DNA of 64,000 bases from Saccharothrix deserti. Its GTDB lineage: Bacteria > Actinomycetota > Actinomycetes > Mycobacteriales > Pseudonocardiaceae. The stretch spans positions 186,001 through 250,000 of the forward strand of contig NZ_VKAB01000017.1 in assembly GCF_009769385.1 (NCBI RefSeq), written 5' to 3'. This document shows, in pieces, positions 43,918 through 51,327 of this stretch. Both the position numbers and the translations under genes were made by a program. The stretch's first letter is position 1. Every line of letters starts with the position of its first letter. The notes beneath the pieces are model-generated. The model did no database searches. It was not told the DNA's origin and saw only the letters and a list, made by a program, of their open reading frames with translations.

Positions 43918-44126
43918 TCAGTTGTCGGTCACGGGCCCGCTGTTGGCGTCCACCGGCACGCTGTGCGCCTGGTGGTGGCCCTCCGGCGTGACCGGCGGCG
44001 TGTCCGGAAACTCCGGGACATCCGTCGCCCGATCTCCCCGCTCGGCTCCGCGAGCTGCTTCTCCAGCTCGTCGGTGTCGAGCCTCGCGGGGTCGAGCTGG
44101 TCCGCGCCAGGCGGAGTGGCTCTCAT
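43918..44126 (-). pseudogene. small acidic protein gene, apparently frameshifted
   Basis: ATG 44126 has GAGGAGG five bases upstream and opens MRATPPGADQLDPARLDTDELEKQLAEPSGEIG. In-frame translation then turns into an Arg-rich run that looks unnatural. One base shift at about 44025 gives ATDVPEFPDTPPVTPEGHHQ then AHSVPVDANSGPVTDN and a stop at 43918. The joined product of about 69 residues is coherent in composition. It lies upstream of the sigma factor on the same strand. Either a genuine frameshift mutation, a sequence error, or a programmed event. Confidence 0.5.
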
Positions 44127-44840
44127 GCGGGCCTCCTCAGTCGGGGTTGCGGACCGGTCATCAGATAAGGAGTGAGTAGTTCTACGCTGGATACATGGTG
44201 GCGATTTAACAGTTCACAGTGGAGTGGGAAACTTGTCGTCGCTGGTCGGGGGCACGGCTGGTGCGGGTGGGCGTACTTGTCGGTGGTCCTGAGTAGCTTG
44301 GGCGCCGGATAGGGGGCGGGCCGAACGGCGGCTCGGCCGGCGGGCGCTCAAGATCACCCGGACGTGCTAACCGAGCGTCGATCGGCAACTTTTCGCCCGC
44401 CGATTTCGTTGCCGGGAAAGAAGGAGGCGCGGCGCACGGCGGAGCAGTCTCACGAGACCACGGACCGCATCACGAACCCACGGACCTCTCGCAAGCTCTC
44501 GCAAGCAGTAGCCCACCGCCACGTGCCGCAGCCCTCGCACCAGCCGCCGCCTGCGCGGGGCCGCCGGTCAGTCGCGCCAGCCCCTGCCCGCACCCGCCGC
44601 CGCCCGCCCGCTCCGCCGCCCGCGCCCGGCACTCGTGCCCGGCACCCACCGCCGCGCCCGGCACCCACCGTCGGTCGCATCGGCGCACTGCTCGCGCCAG
44701 CCGCACGGACCCCGCGCCAGTCGCAGGGATTGGGTTGTGGGGAGTGTGGAGGCGGCGGGTGCGCTGCTGGGCTGGGATGGGATGGGTGGGGTGGGGTGGA
44801 TGGGGGGAAACTGCTGGTCCCGCTGGCCGGGGTGGGTGGG
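44127..44840. other. 714-bp intergenic region without recognisable genes
   Basis: No frame has family-like sequence. Contains CTCGCAAG repeated near 44490, a GCCCGGCAC(C)-type degenerate repeat at 44627-44665, and a G-run tract at about 44769-44815 (GGGATGGGATGGGTGGGG) just upstream of the cutC operator. AT content is slightly higher at 44160-44250. Confidence 0.5.
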
Positions 44841-44856
44841 TATGGTCTAGACCATG
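44841..44856. promoter_or_regulatory. dre site on the cutC start codon
   Basis: ATGGTCTAGACCAT (44842-44855) is a perfect 14-bp palindrome with the dre core GGTCTAGACC. TATGGT (44841-44846) can serve as -10, and the ATG at 44854 is then at or next to +1, so the operator would cover -10 to the start codon of a leaderless message. Confidence 0.85.
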
Positions 44857-45507
44857 CTTGAGGTCATTGCTCTGGATGCCGTTGACGCCGAGGCCGTGCA
44901 GGCCGGTGGGGCGGATCGGTTGGAACTCACTGTCGACATGGCCGCGGACGGGTTGACGCCGCCGGTTTCCGTGCTGCGGGACGTGTTGTCCGCGACCGAC
45001 CTGCCGGTGCGGGTCATGTTGCGGGACGCGCCCGGGTTCGCGCCCGGCGACCTGGGCCGGCTGCGGCGGGATGCCGGGGTGTTGCGGGAGGCGGGGGCGT
45101 CCGAGTTCGTGTTCGGGTTCCTGGACGCCAAGGGGTGGGTGGACGAGGCGGCTTGTGCGGCGTTGATCGCGGAACTGGAGGGGTGTGCGTGGACGTTCCA
45201 CCGGGCGCTCGACAACTCCGCCGATCCCGAGGCGGCGTGGACCGTGGTGGGAAACCTGGGGTGCGACACGGTGCTCGCGGCCGGTAGTCCGAGTGGGGTC
45301 GGGGACGGGTTCCCGGTGTTGGAGCGGTTGGCCGCTCGGCAGGACACCGTGCGGTTGTTGGTCGGGGGTGGGCTCAAGGTGGATCACGTCGCGCCGTTGA
45401 AGGCCGTCGGGGTCACCGGGTTCCACGTCGGCAGTGCCGTGCGACCCGGCGGGTGGGGTGCTCCGCTCTCCGCCGACGCCGTCCGGACCTGGGCAAATCT
45501 GGTCTAG
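44854..45507 (+). CDS. cutC: CutC-family TIM-barrel protein
   Basis: A 217-residue protein of the CutC family: MLEVIALDAVDAEAVQAGGADRLELTVDM at the N terminus, VMLRDAPGFAPG, FVFGFLDAKGWVDE, WTFHRALDNSADPEAAW, VLAAGSPSGVGDG and FHVGSAVRPGGW at the end. CutC was named for copper homeostasis but structurally is a TIM barrel whose reaction is unknown. There is no ribosome site and ATG is close to a -10, so it is probably leaderless. A dre covers its start and another its stop, tying it to aminosugar regulation. I infer a sugar-related role in this genome. Confidence 0.85.
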   Translation: MLEVIALDAVDAEAVQAGGADRLELTVDMAADGLTPPVSVLRDVLSATDLPVRVMLRDAPGFAPGDLGRLRRDAGVLREAGASEFVFGFLDAKGWVDEAACAALIAELEGCAWTFHRALDNSADPEAAWTVVGNLGCDTVLAAGSPSGVGDGFPVLERLAARQDTVRLLVGGGLKVDHVAPLKAVGVTGFHVGSAVRPGGWGAPLSADAVRTWANLV

Positions 45508-45513
45508 ACCGAT
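45498..45513. promoter_or_regulatory. dre site over the cutC stop codon
   Basis: TCTGGTCTAGACCGAT has a perfect GGTCTAGACC core and 13 of 16 consensus matches. The TAG in its centre is the cutC stop. It lies 155 bp upstream of the binding-protein gene. Confidence 0.85.
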
Positions 45514-45606
45514 TGCCGGTCCGGGGATTAGCATCCGCGTTGCTTCCTGCGAAATGGACGTTGCAGATTACGCAATAAGTAACAAGCGACGTCCTTGGGT
45601 GCAACA

Positions 45607-45655
45607 GCGCAACAACCCTGAAGCGCAACAACCCCTGAAGCGCAACAACCCTGAA
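45607..45655 (+). repeat. three tandem copies of a 16/17-bp repeat in a leader
   Basis: GCGCAACAACCCTGAA at 45607-45622 and 45640-45655, with a 17-bp version (extra C) at 45623-45639. They end 12 bp before the ATG at 45668, within the presumed leader of the transporter operon. Confidence 0.9.
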
Positions 45656-45667
45656 GGGTGGGCGAGG

Positions 45668-46945
45668 ATGCGGTTCGTAGTGGCAGCAGTCGTGGGCGCC
45701 GCCGTGCTGGCCGGGTGTGCCCCGGTCCAGTCCGGCGGCACGGCACCCACCGCCGGTGACGAGCAGACCGGGCAGCTCCGGGTGTGGCTGTTCGACGAGG
45801 TCAACAGAGGCCCGAAGGAAGCGGTCGTCAAGGAGGCGATCACCGAATTCCAGCAGGCCCACCAAGGCGTCACCGTCGACGTCCAGTACATCCAGGTCCA
45901 GACCCGCGCCGAACGGTTCAAGGCCGCGTTCAGCGACCCCAAGAGCGCACCGGACGTCGCCGAGTTCGGCAACACCGACCTGGCCGGCTACGTCGCGGGC
46001 GGCGGGTTCGCCGAGCTCGACCTCGGCCAGTGGGCCGACTCGAAGGACCTGCTCCCCGCGGTCGTCGACACGGGCAAGGTGGACGGCAAGGTCTACGGCG
46101 TCCCCTGGTACGTCGGCGTGCGCGCGCTCTACTACCGCACCGACATCTTCCAGGAGCTGAACCTCCAACCACCGGCCACGCTCGACGAGATCGCCCCGCT
46201 CGCCCGGAAGATCCGCGCCGCCAAGCCGGACCTGCTCGGCATCTCGGCGGGCGGCAAGTACACCTACGGCGCGATGCCGTTCGTGTGGGCCAACGGCGGC
46301 GACATCGCCAAGAAGGACGGCGACAAGTACGTCTCCGCGATCGACAGCGCCGAGTCGAAGGCCGGTCTGAGGCAGTACACCGAGCTGATCGCGGACGACA
46401 TCTGCCCGCCGGCCCAGTGCGCGGCCAACGGCGGTGACGCGAGCGTCGAGGCGTTCCGCGCGGGCAAGGCGGCGATGGTCGTCGGCGGCGACTTCAACCG
46501 CAAGTCGGTCGACGCCTCCACCGCCGCGGGCAAGTACGCGGTCGTGCCGCTGCCGGGCAAGAAGGCCGGTGAGATCGCGCCGGCGTTCGCGGGCGGCAAC
46601 CTGCTCGGCGTGATGAAGGGCAGCGAGCGCAAGACGCTGGCCAACCAGTTCGTCCAGCTCCTCGGCGGCAAGGTGTACCAGCGCAAGATGTTCGACGCGA
46701 TGGGCAACATGCCGACGTTCGGCGACGTGCAGGACGAGGTCGCGAAGGCCAACCCGGTGCTGGAGCCGTTCATCAAGACCCTGAACGCGGGCACGAGGTT
46801 CGTACCGGTCACCCCGAACTGGGCCAAGGTCGACGCCCAGGCCGTGCTGCCGAACCTGCTGCAGAAGATCGCCGCCGCCGGGGAAGACGTCGACACGGCC
46901 GCCAAGGCCGCCGCCGACGAGATGAACGCCGCCTTCGCCTCGTGA
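45668..46945 (+). CDS. carbohydrate ABC transporter binding lipoprotein (second aminosugar locus)
   Basis: A 425-residue family-1 solute-binding protein. ATG 45668 gives a compact lipoprotein signal, MRFVVAAVVGAAVLAGCAP, with Cys at residue 17, and GGGTGGGCGAGG is upstream. LRVWLFDEVNRGP, VYGVPWYVGVRALYYRTDIF and FVWANGGDIAKKDG are typical receptor segments. Expected ligand is GlcNAc or chito-oligomers because of the dre operator and the GH20 gene in the operon. It overlaps the next gene by four bases. It differs clearly in sequence from the receptor at 15181, so the loci are not a recent duplication. Confidence 0.88.
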   Translation: MRFVVAAVVGAAVLAGCAPVQSGGTAPTAGDEQTGQLRVWLFDEVNRGPKEAVVKEAITEFQQAHQGVTVDVQYIQVQTRAERFKAAFSDPKSAPDVAEFGNTDLAGYVAGGGFAELDLGQWADSKDLLPAVVDTGKVDGKVYGVPWYVGVRALYYRTDIFQELNLQPPATLDEIAPLARKIRAAKPDLLGISAGGKYTYGAMPFVWANGGDIAKKDGDKYVSAIDSAESKAGLRQYTELIADDICPPAQCAANGGDASVEAFRAGKAAMVVGGDFNRKSVDASTAAGKYAVVPLPGKKAGEIAPAFAGGNLLGVMKGSERKTLANQFVQLLGGKVYQRKMFDAMGNMPTFGDVQDEVAKANPVLEPFIKTLNAGTRFVPVTPNWAKVDAQAVLPNLLQKIAAAGEDVDTAAKAAADEMNAAFAS

Positions 46946-47832
46946 TGTCGATGAGGAGGGGCGACGGGCGGATCGCGTTCGCCTACCTCGCTCCCGCGCT
47001 GCTCGTGCTGGTCGGGCTGATGGGCTACCCGATCTACCAGCTCGTGCTGATCTCCCTGTTCGACTACGGCCAGGAGCAGGTCAGCGGTGGCGCGCCGCTG
47101 ACCTTCCTGGGGCTCGGGAACTACACGACCCTGCTGGCGGACGCCAGGTTCTGGGCCGTGCTCGGGCAGACGGTCGCGTTCGCGGCGGTGTGCGTGGTGG
47201 GGACCCTGCTGGTCGGGACCGCTCTGGCGGTCCTGGCCAGCAGGGTGCGCACGTGGGCCCGGATGACGTTGTTCCTGGCCGCCCTCGGCGCCTGGGCGAC
47301 GCCGGCGGTGGCCGGGTCGACGATCTGGCTGTTCCTGTTCGACGCCAACTTCGGGTTCGTCAACGAGGTCCTGGGCACCACCGGGTTCTCCTGGACCTAC
47401 GACAAGTGGGTGGCGTTCGGGCTGGTCGCGGCGCAGGTGATCTGGTGCTCGTTCCCGTTCGTCATGGTGACGCTGTACGCGGGCATCAAGGCGATCCCCG
47501 GCGAGGTGCTGGAGGCCGCCGCGCTGGACGGCGCGAGCACCGCGAAGACCGCCACCAGCGTGATGCTGCCCCTGCTGCGACCGCTGCTGATCGTGGTGAC
47601 CATCCAGTCGATCATCTGGGACTTCAAGGTGTTCACCCAGATCTACATCATGACCAGCGGCGGCGGCATCGCCGGGCGGAACCTGGTGCTCAACGTCTAC
47701 GCGTACCAGCAGGCGTTCGCCGCCTCCGAGTACGGGCTGGGCGCGAGCATCGGTGTCGTGACGACGGTGCTGTTGCTGGTCGTCACCGCCGCATACCTGC
47801 GGGCGTTGCGGCGGAGCGGGGAGGCCCTGTGA
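46942..47832 (+). CDS. carbohydrate ABC transporter permease (MalF type)
   Basis: A 296-residue protein with six helices beginning IAFAYLAPALLVLVGLMGYP. The EAA loop is LEAAALDGASTAKTATSVMLPLL. GTG 46942 overlaps the receptor stop; ATG 46945 or 46951 are alternatives. Partner of the next gene; no ATPase in the operon. Confidence 0.9.
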   Translation: MMSMRRGDGRIAFAYLAPALLVLVGLMGYPIYQLVLISLFDYGQEQVSGGAPLTFLGLGNYTTLLADARFWAVLGQTVAFAAVCVVGTLLVGTALAVLASRVRTWARMTLFLAALGAWATPAVAGSTIWLFLFDANFGFVNEVLGTTGFSWTYDKWVAFGLVAAQVIWCSFPFVMVTLYAGIKAIPGEVLEAAALDGASTAKTATSVMLPLLRPLLIVVTIQSIIWDFKVFTQIYIMTSGGGIAGRNLVLNVYAYQQAFAASEYGLGASIGVVTTVLLLVVTAAYLRALRRSGEAL

Positions 47833-48686
47833 ACGGCACTGTGAACCGGCGGGTGTCACGGGGTATCGCGGAAGGCGTCACGGTCGTCATCGCGGCCGTC
47901 GTGGCGTTCCCGCTGTACTGGATGGTGCTGACGGCGTTGAAGCCGGCGGCGGAGGTGATCTCGGCCGACCCGCGTCCGTGGACGCTCGCGCCGACGCTCG
48001 ACAGCTTCGTGCGGGCGCTGACCGTGCAGAGCTTCGGGCGCTACCTGCTCAACAGCATCGTGGTGGCGGTCGCGGTGGTGCTGCTGAGCCTGCTGATCTC
48101 GTTCCTGGCGGCCACCGCGCTGACCCGGTTCGAGTTCCGCAGCCGCACCACGTTGCTGATCATGCTGCTGGTGGTGCAGATGGTGCCGGTCGAGGCGTTG
48201 ACCATCCCGCTGTTCTTCGTCATGCAGTCGGTGCGGGACGTGGCGCCGGTGTTCGGGCTGAACCACCTGGGTTCGCTGGTGCTGGTGCACCTGGCGTTCA
48301 GCCTGCCGTTCGCGATCTGGATGCTGCGCGGGTTCGTCGCGGCCGTGCCGGTGGAGTTGGAGGAGGCGGCGACGCTGGACGGCGCGTCCCGGTTCCGGTT
48401 CCTGTGGCAGGTGCTGTTCCCGCTGGTGGCGCCGGGTCTGGTGGCGACGAGCGTGTTGTCGTTCATCCACGCGTGGAACGACTTCCTGTTCGCGAAAACG
48501 TTCATCATCTCGGCGGCGGAGAACCAGACGCTGCCGTTGGCGTTGCAGGTGTTCGTGAAACCCGATCAGAACGACTGGGGTGCGATCATGGCCGGTTCGA
48601 CGTTGATGACCATTCCGGTGCTGGTGTTCTTCATCCTGGTGCAGCGGCGCCTGGTCGCGGGGCTGGCCGGGGCGGTGAAGTCGTGA
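47829..48686 (+). CDS. carbohydrate ABC transporter permease (MalG type)
   Basis: A 285-residue permease, start GTG 47829 overlapping the previous stop. Helix 1 is VTVVIAAVVAFPLYWMVLTALKP as in MalG proteins, and the docking loop is VELEEAATLDGASRFRFLWQVLFPLV. Its stop overlaps the GTG of the GH20 gene. Forms the channel with the preceding permease; energy probably from a shared MsiK-type ATPase not in this window. Confidence 0.9.
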   Translation: MNGTVNRRVSRGIAEGVTVVIAAVVAFPLYWMVLTALKPAAEVISADPRPWTLAPTLDSFVRALTVQSFGRYLLNSIVVAVAVVLLSLLISFLAATALTRFEFRSRTTLLIMLLVVQMVPVEALTIPLFFVMQSVRDVAPVFGLNHLGSLVLVHLAFSLPFAIWMLRGFVAAVPVELEEAATLDGASRFRFLWQVLFPLVAPGLVATSVLSFIHAWNDFLFAKTFIISAAENQTLPLALQVFVKPDQNDWGAIMAGSTLMTIPVLVFFILVQRRLVAGLAGAVKS

Positions 48687-50032
48687 TCCTGCCCCGTCCG
48701 GTGTCGTTCACGCCCGGTGGCGGCGAGCTCGAGTTCGACGGTTCGGTGCTGGTCGAGCGGGTGGACGGGCCGGCGGAGGGCTACCGGTTGTCGGTGACGC
48801 CCGACGGCGTGCTGGTCCGGGCGTCCGACGACGCCGGGGAGTTCTACGCGCGGCAGACGGTGCGGCAGCTGAGCGGGCCGGCGGCGTTCCGCGCCGTCGC
48901 GCCCGCGACGGTGACGTTGCCGGTGTGCGAGGTGGAGGACCACCCGCGGTTCGCGTGGCGCGGTGTGATGCTCGACGTGGCGCGGCACTTCCTGCCCAAG
49001 CACGACCTGCTGCGGTACGTCGACCTGCTCGCCGTGCACAAGCTGAACGTGCTGCACCTGCACCTCACCGACGACCAGGGCTGGCGGTTCGAGTCGCGCC
49101 GGTTCCCGCGGCTGCACGAGATCGGCGGCTGGCGGCCCGACTCGCGGTTCGGCGACCGGCGGTCCGGCGGCATGGCCGGACGTCCGCACGGCGGCTACTA
49201 CACCCAGGACGACCTGCGTGAAGTCGTCGCGTACGCGGCACAGCGGCACATCACGGTGGTGCCCGAGATCGACGTGCCGGGGCACAGCCAGGCGGCCATC
49301 GCGGCGTACCCGGAACTCGGCGCGTCCGGCGGAGGCGTGTGGACGGACTGGGGCATCAACCCCAACGTGCTGAAGGCCGACGAGTCCACTGTGGACTTCT
49401 ACCGCCGGGTGTTCGACGAGGTGCTGGACGTCTTCCCCGGCGAGGTCGTCGGGTTGGGCGGTGACGAGGCCGAGGCCGGCGACGGCCGGTTCGTGCGCCG
49501 GATCGCGCAGTACCTGCGCCAACGCGGACGGCGGCCGTTCGGGTGGGACGAGGTGTTGGACGTCGGACCGCTGCCCGCCCGGACCATTGTCGCCTCGTGG
49601 CGGGGCGAGGAGGCCGGGTTGACCGCGCTGGAACGCGGCCACGACGTGGTGATGTGCCCGGAGGAGCACGTCTACCTGGACTACCGCCAGTCCGACCACC
49701 CCGACGAGCCCATCCCCGTCGGCACGGTCACCACGCTGGAGGACGTGTACCGGTACGAGCCCGCGGCGGCGGACCGGGTGCTCGGCGCGCAGGCGAACCT
49801 GTGGACCGAACACCTCGACTCGCCGAGGCGGCTCGACTACGCCGCCTTCCCCCGGTTGAGCGCGTTCGCCGAGGTCGTGTGGAGCCCCGCCGGACGTGAC
49901 GAGGCGGAGTTCCTGACCCGGCTGGCCGGGCACCACCTGCCGCGGCTCGACGCGCTCGGCGTCGAGTACCGCCCCCTCGACGGCCCCCGGCCGTGGCAGG
50001 CGCTTCCGGGAGTGCCCGGCTTTCCCCGTTAG
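48683..50032 (+). CDS. glycoside hydrolase family 20 beta-N-acetylhexosaminidase, intracellular
   Basis: A 449-residue enzyme. The N-terminal 95 residues resemble the GH20b domain; the TIM barrel follows with WRGVMLDVARHFLPKHDLLRYVD, HLHLTDDQGWR, VVPEIDVPGHSQAAIAAYPEL and the catalytic pair in VVGLGGDEAEAG (Asp-Glu for substrate-assisted catalysis). The usual His of HxGGDE is Gly here. No signal peptide is encoded from GTG 48683, so it should cleave imported chitobiose inside the cell. Translationally coupled to the permease gene. Confidence 0.92.
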   Translation: MILPRPVSFTPGGGELEFDGSVLVERVDGPAEGYRLSVTPDGVLVRASDDAGEFYARQTVRQLSGPAAFRAVAPATVTLPVCEVEDHPRFAWRGVMLDVARHFLPKHDLLRYVDLLAVHKLNVLHLHLTDDQGWRFESRRFPRLHEIGGWRPDSRFGDRRSGGMAGRPHGGYYTQDDLREVVAYAAQRHITVVPEIDVPGHSQAAIAAYPELGASGGGVWTDWGINPNVLKADESTVDFYRRVFDEVLDVFPGEVVGLGGDEAEAGDGRFVRRIAQYLRQRGRRPFGWDEVLDVGPLPARTIVASWRGEEAGLTALERGHDVVMCPEEHVYLDYRQSDHPDEPIPVGTVTTLEDVYRYEPAAADRVLGAQANLWTEHLDSPRRLDYAAFPRLSAFAEVVWSPAGRDEAEFLTRLAGHHLPRLDALGVEYRPLDGPRPWQALPGVPGFPR

Positions 50033-50053
50033 ACCAGTGGTTCCACAGTGGTT

Positions 50054-50275
50054 TCAGTCCTCTTCGGGCATGAGGATCCACGCCGCGAGGTAGAGGACGG
50101 CGCCGGCGCCGAACCCGAAGAGGGTGGCGGCGACCAGCAGGATGCGCAGCAGCGCCGCGTCCACGCCGAGGAGCTTGGCGACGCCGCCGCACACGCCCGC
50201 GACCATCTTGTCGTTCCGGCTGCGGCGGAGCTTCTTGACCTTGTCGGTGGCCTGGTTGAGCACGTCGTTCGTCAT
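50054..50275 (-). CDS. small PspC-domain membrane protein
   Basis: A 73-residue protein: about 28 basic residues, then the PspC core DKMVAGVCGGVAKLLGVDAALLRILLVAATLF and a second hydrophobic stretch (GAGAVLYLAAWILMPEED). Such proteins sit in the membrane and take part in envelope-stress responses. ATG 50275 chosen over the longer frame because the domain begins shortly after. Convergent with the GH20 gene. Confidence 0.85.
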   Translation of the reverse strand: MTNDVLNQATDKVKKLRRSRNDKMVAGVCGGVAKLLGVDAALLRILLVAATLFGFGAGAVLYLAAWILMPEED

Positions 50276-50346
50276 ATCCCAAGAGTGCTCTGCCAGGCCG
50301 TTCGGGACATCGGGGACGCACCCTGACTTCCCCCGGAGCCCTCTCC

Positions 50347-50412
50347 TCAGGGTTTCACCAGGACTTTGCCCCTGAGGTCGCCGGCTTCGGCGCGGCGGTG
50401 GACCTCCGGCAC
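50347..50412 (-). pseudogene. 3' tail of a lost medium-chain dehydrogenase (quinone oxidoreductase) gene
   Basis: The minus strand reads VPEVHRRAEAGDLRGKVLVKP and a stop, which is how zinc-less MDR proteins typically end (AHRxxESGxxRGKxVL). Upstream of it the frame enters sequence that encodes CoxD on the other strand. Only some 22 codons survive, so this appears to be a deletion scar. Confidence 0.5.
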
Positions 50413-50448
50413 AGCCCCAGGCCGCCACCGACGCTTACTCTCGGGACC

Positions 50449-51327
50449 ATGACGCCTGAGGAGCTCGCCGGGGAGCTGGACCGCGTCGGCTACCTGCCCG
50501 ACGCGGGCATCGCGACGGCGGCCTACCTGGCGCTGCGGATGCACCGCCCGCTGTTCTGCGAGGGCGAGCCGGGCACCGGCAAGACGTCCCTCGCGGTGGC
50601 GTTGAGCCAGGCCCTGGACCTGCCGTTGATCCGGCTCCAGTGCCACGAGGGCATCGACGCCACCCAGGCCCTCTACGACTGGGACTTCCCCCGGCAACTC
50701 CTGCACCTCAGAGCCCTCGAAGCGGCCGGACCGGTGGACGCCGACGAAGCCGAGGCCTCCCTCTACACCCGCCGTTTCCTCCTCGCCCGGCCGCTCCTGC
50801 AAGCCCTCGAGGACGCGCCGTGCGTGCTGCTGGTCGACGAGGTGGACCGGGCGGACGACGAGTTCGAGGCGTTCCTGCTGGAGGTGCTGAGCGAGAACTC
50901 GGTGACGATCCCCGAACTCGGCCGCGTCACCGCGAAGACCCCGCCGCTGGTCGTGCTCACCTCCAACCGCACCCGCGAGGTGCACGACGCGCTCAAGCGC
51001 CGCTGCCTCTACCACTGGCTGGAGCACCCCGACCTGGCGCGCGAGGTCGCCATCCTGCGCCGCCGCCTGCCGGGCGTCACCGAACGCCTCGCGCACCAGG
51101 TCGCGACGGCCGTGCGCCGCCTGCGCGAGCTGGACCTGCTCAAGCCGCCGGGCGTCGCCGAGTCGCTCGACTGGGCGGAAGCCCTGCTCGCCCTGGGCCG
51201 CACCGAACTGGACGCGGAAACGGCGGCCACCACGCTCGGTGCCGTCCTCAAGTACCGGGAGGACGGCCGGCGCGCCCTTTCAGCCGGTGTGCTGACCGGC
51301 ATGACCGGGAGCACAATCGTGGGATGA
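50449..51327 (+). CDS. coxD: MoxR-type AAA ATPase (CoxD-like)
   Basis: A 292-residue AAA protein: Walker A CEGEPGTGKTS, Walker B VLLVDEVDRADDEFEAFLLE, sensor VLTSNRTREVHDALKRRC. In CO dehydrogenase clusters CoxD helps mature the molybdenum/copper centre together with CoxE. ATG 50449 is the first start matching the fold. Stop overlaps the ATG of the VWA gene. Confidence 0.86.
   Translation: MTPEELAGELDRVGYLPDAGIATAAYLALRMHRPLFCEGEPGTGKTSLAVALSQALDLPLIRLQCHEGIDATQALYDWDFPRQLLHLRALEAAGPVDADEAEASLYTRRFLLARPLLQALEDAPCVLLVDEVDRADDEFEAFLLEVLSENSVTIPELGRVTAKTPPLVVLTSNRTREVHDALKRRCLYHWLEHPDLAREVAILRRRLPGVTERLAHQVATAVRRLRELDLLKPPGVAESLDWAEALLALGRTELDAETAATTLGAVLKYREDGRRALSAGVLTGMTGSTIVG

Noticed and set aside
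44364..44861. Plus-strand frame upstream of cutC as a gene
   Set aside because: Pro/Arg-rich low complexity with no start signal, and it runs through the dre and promoter.
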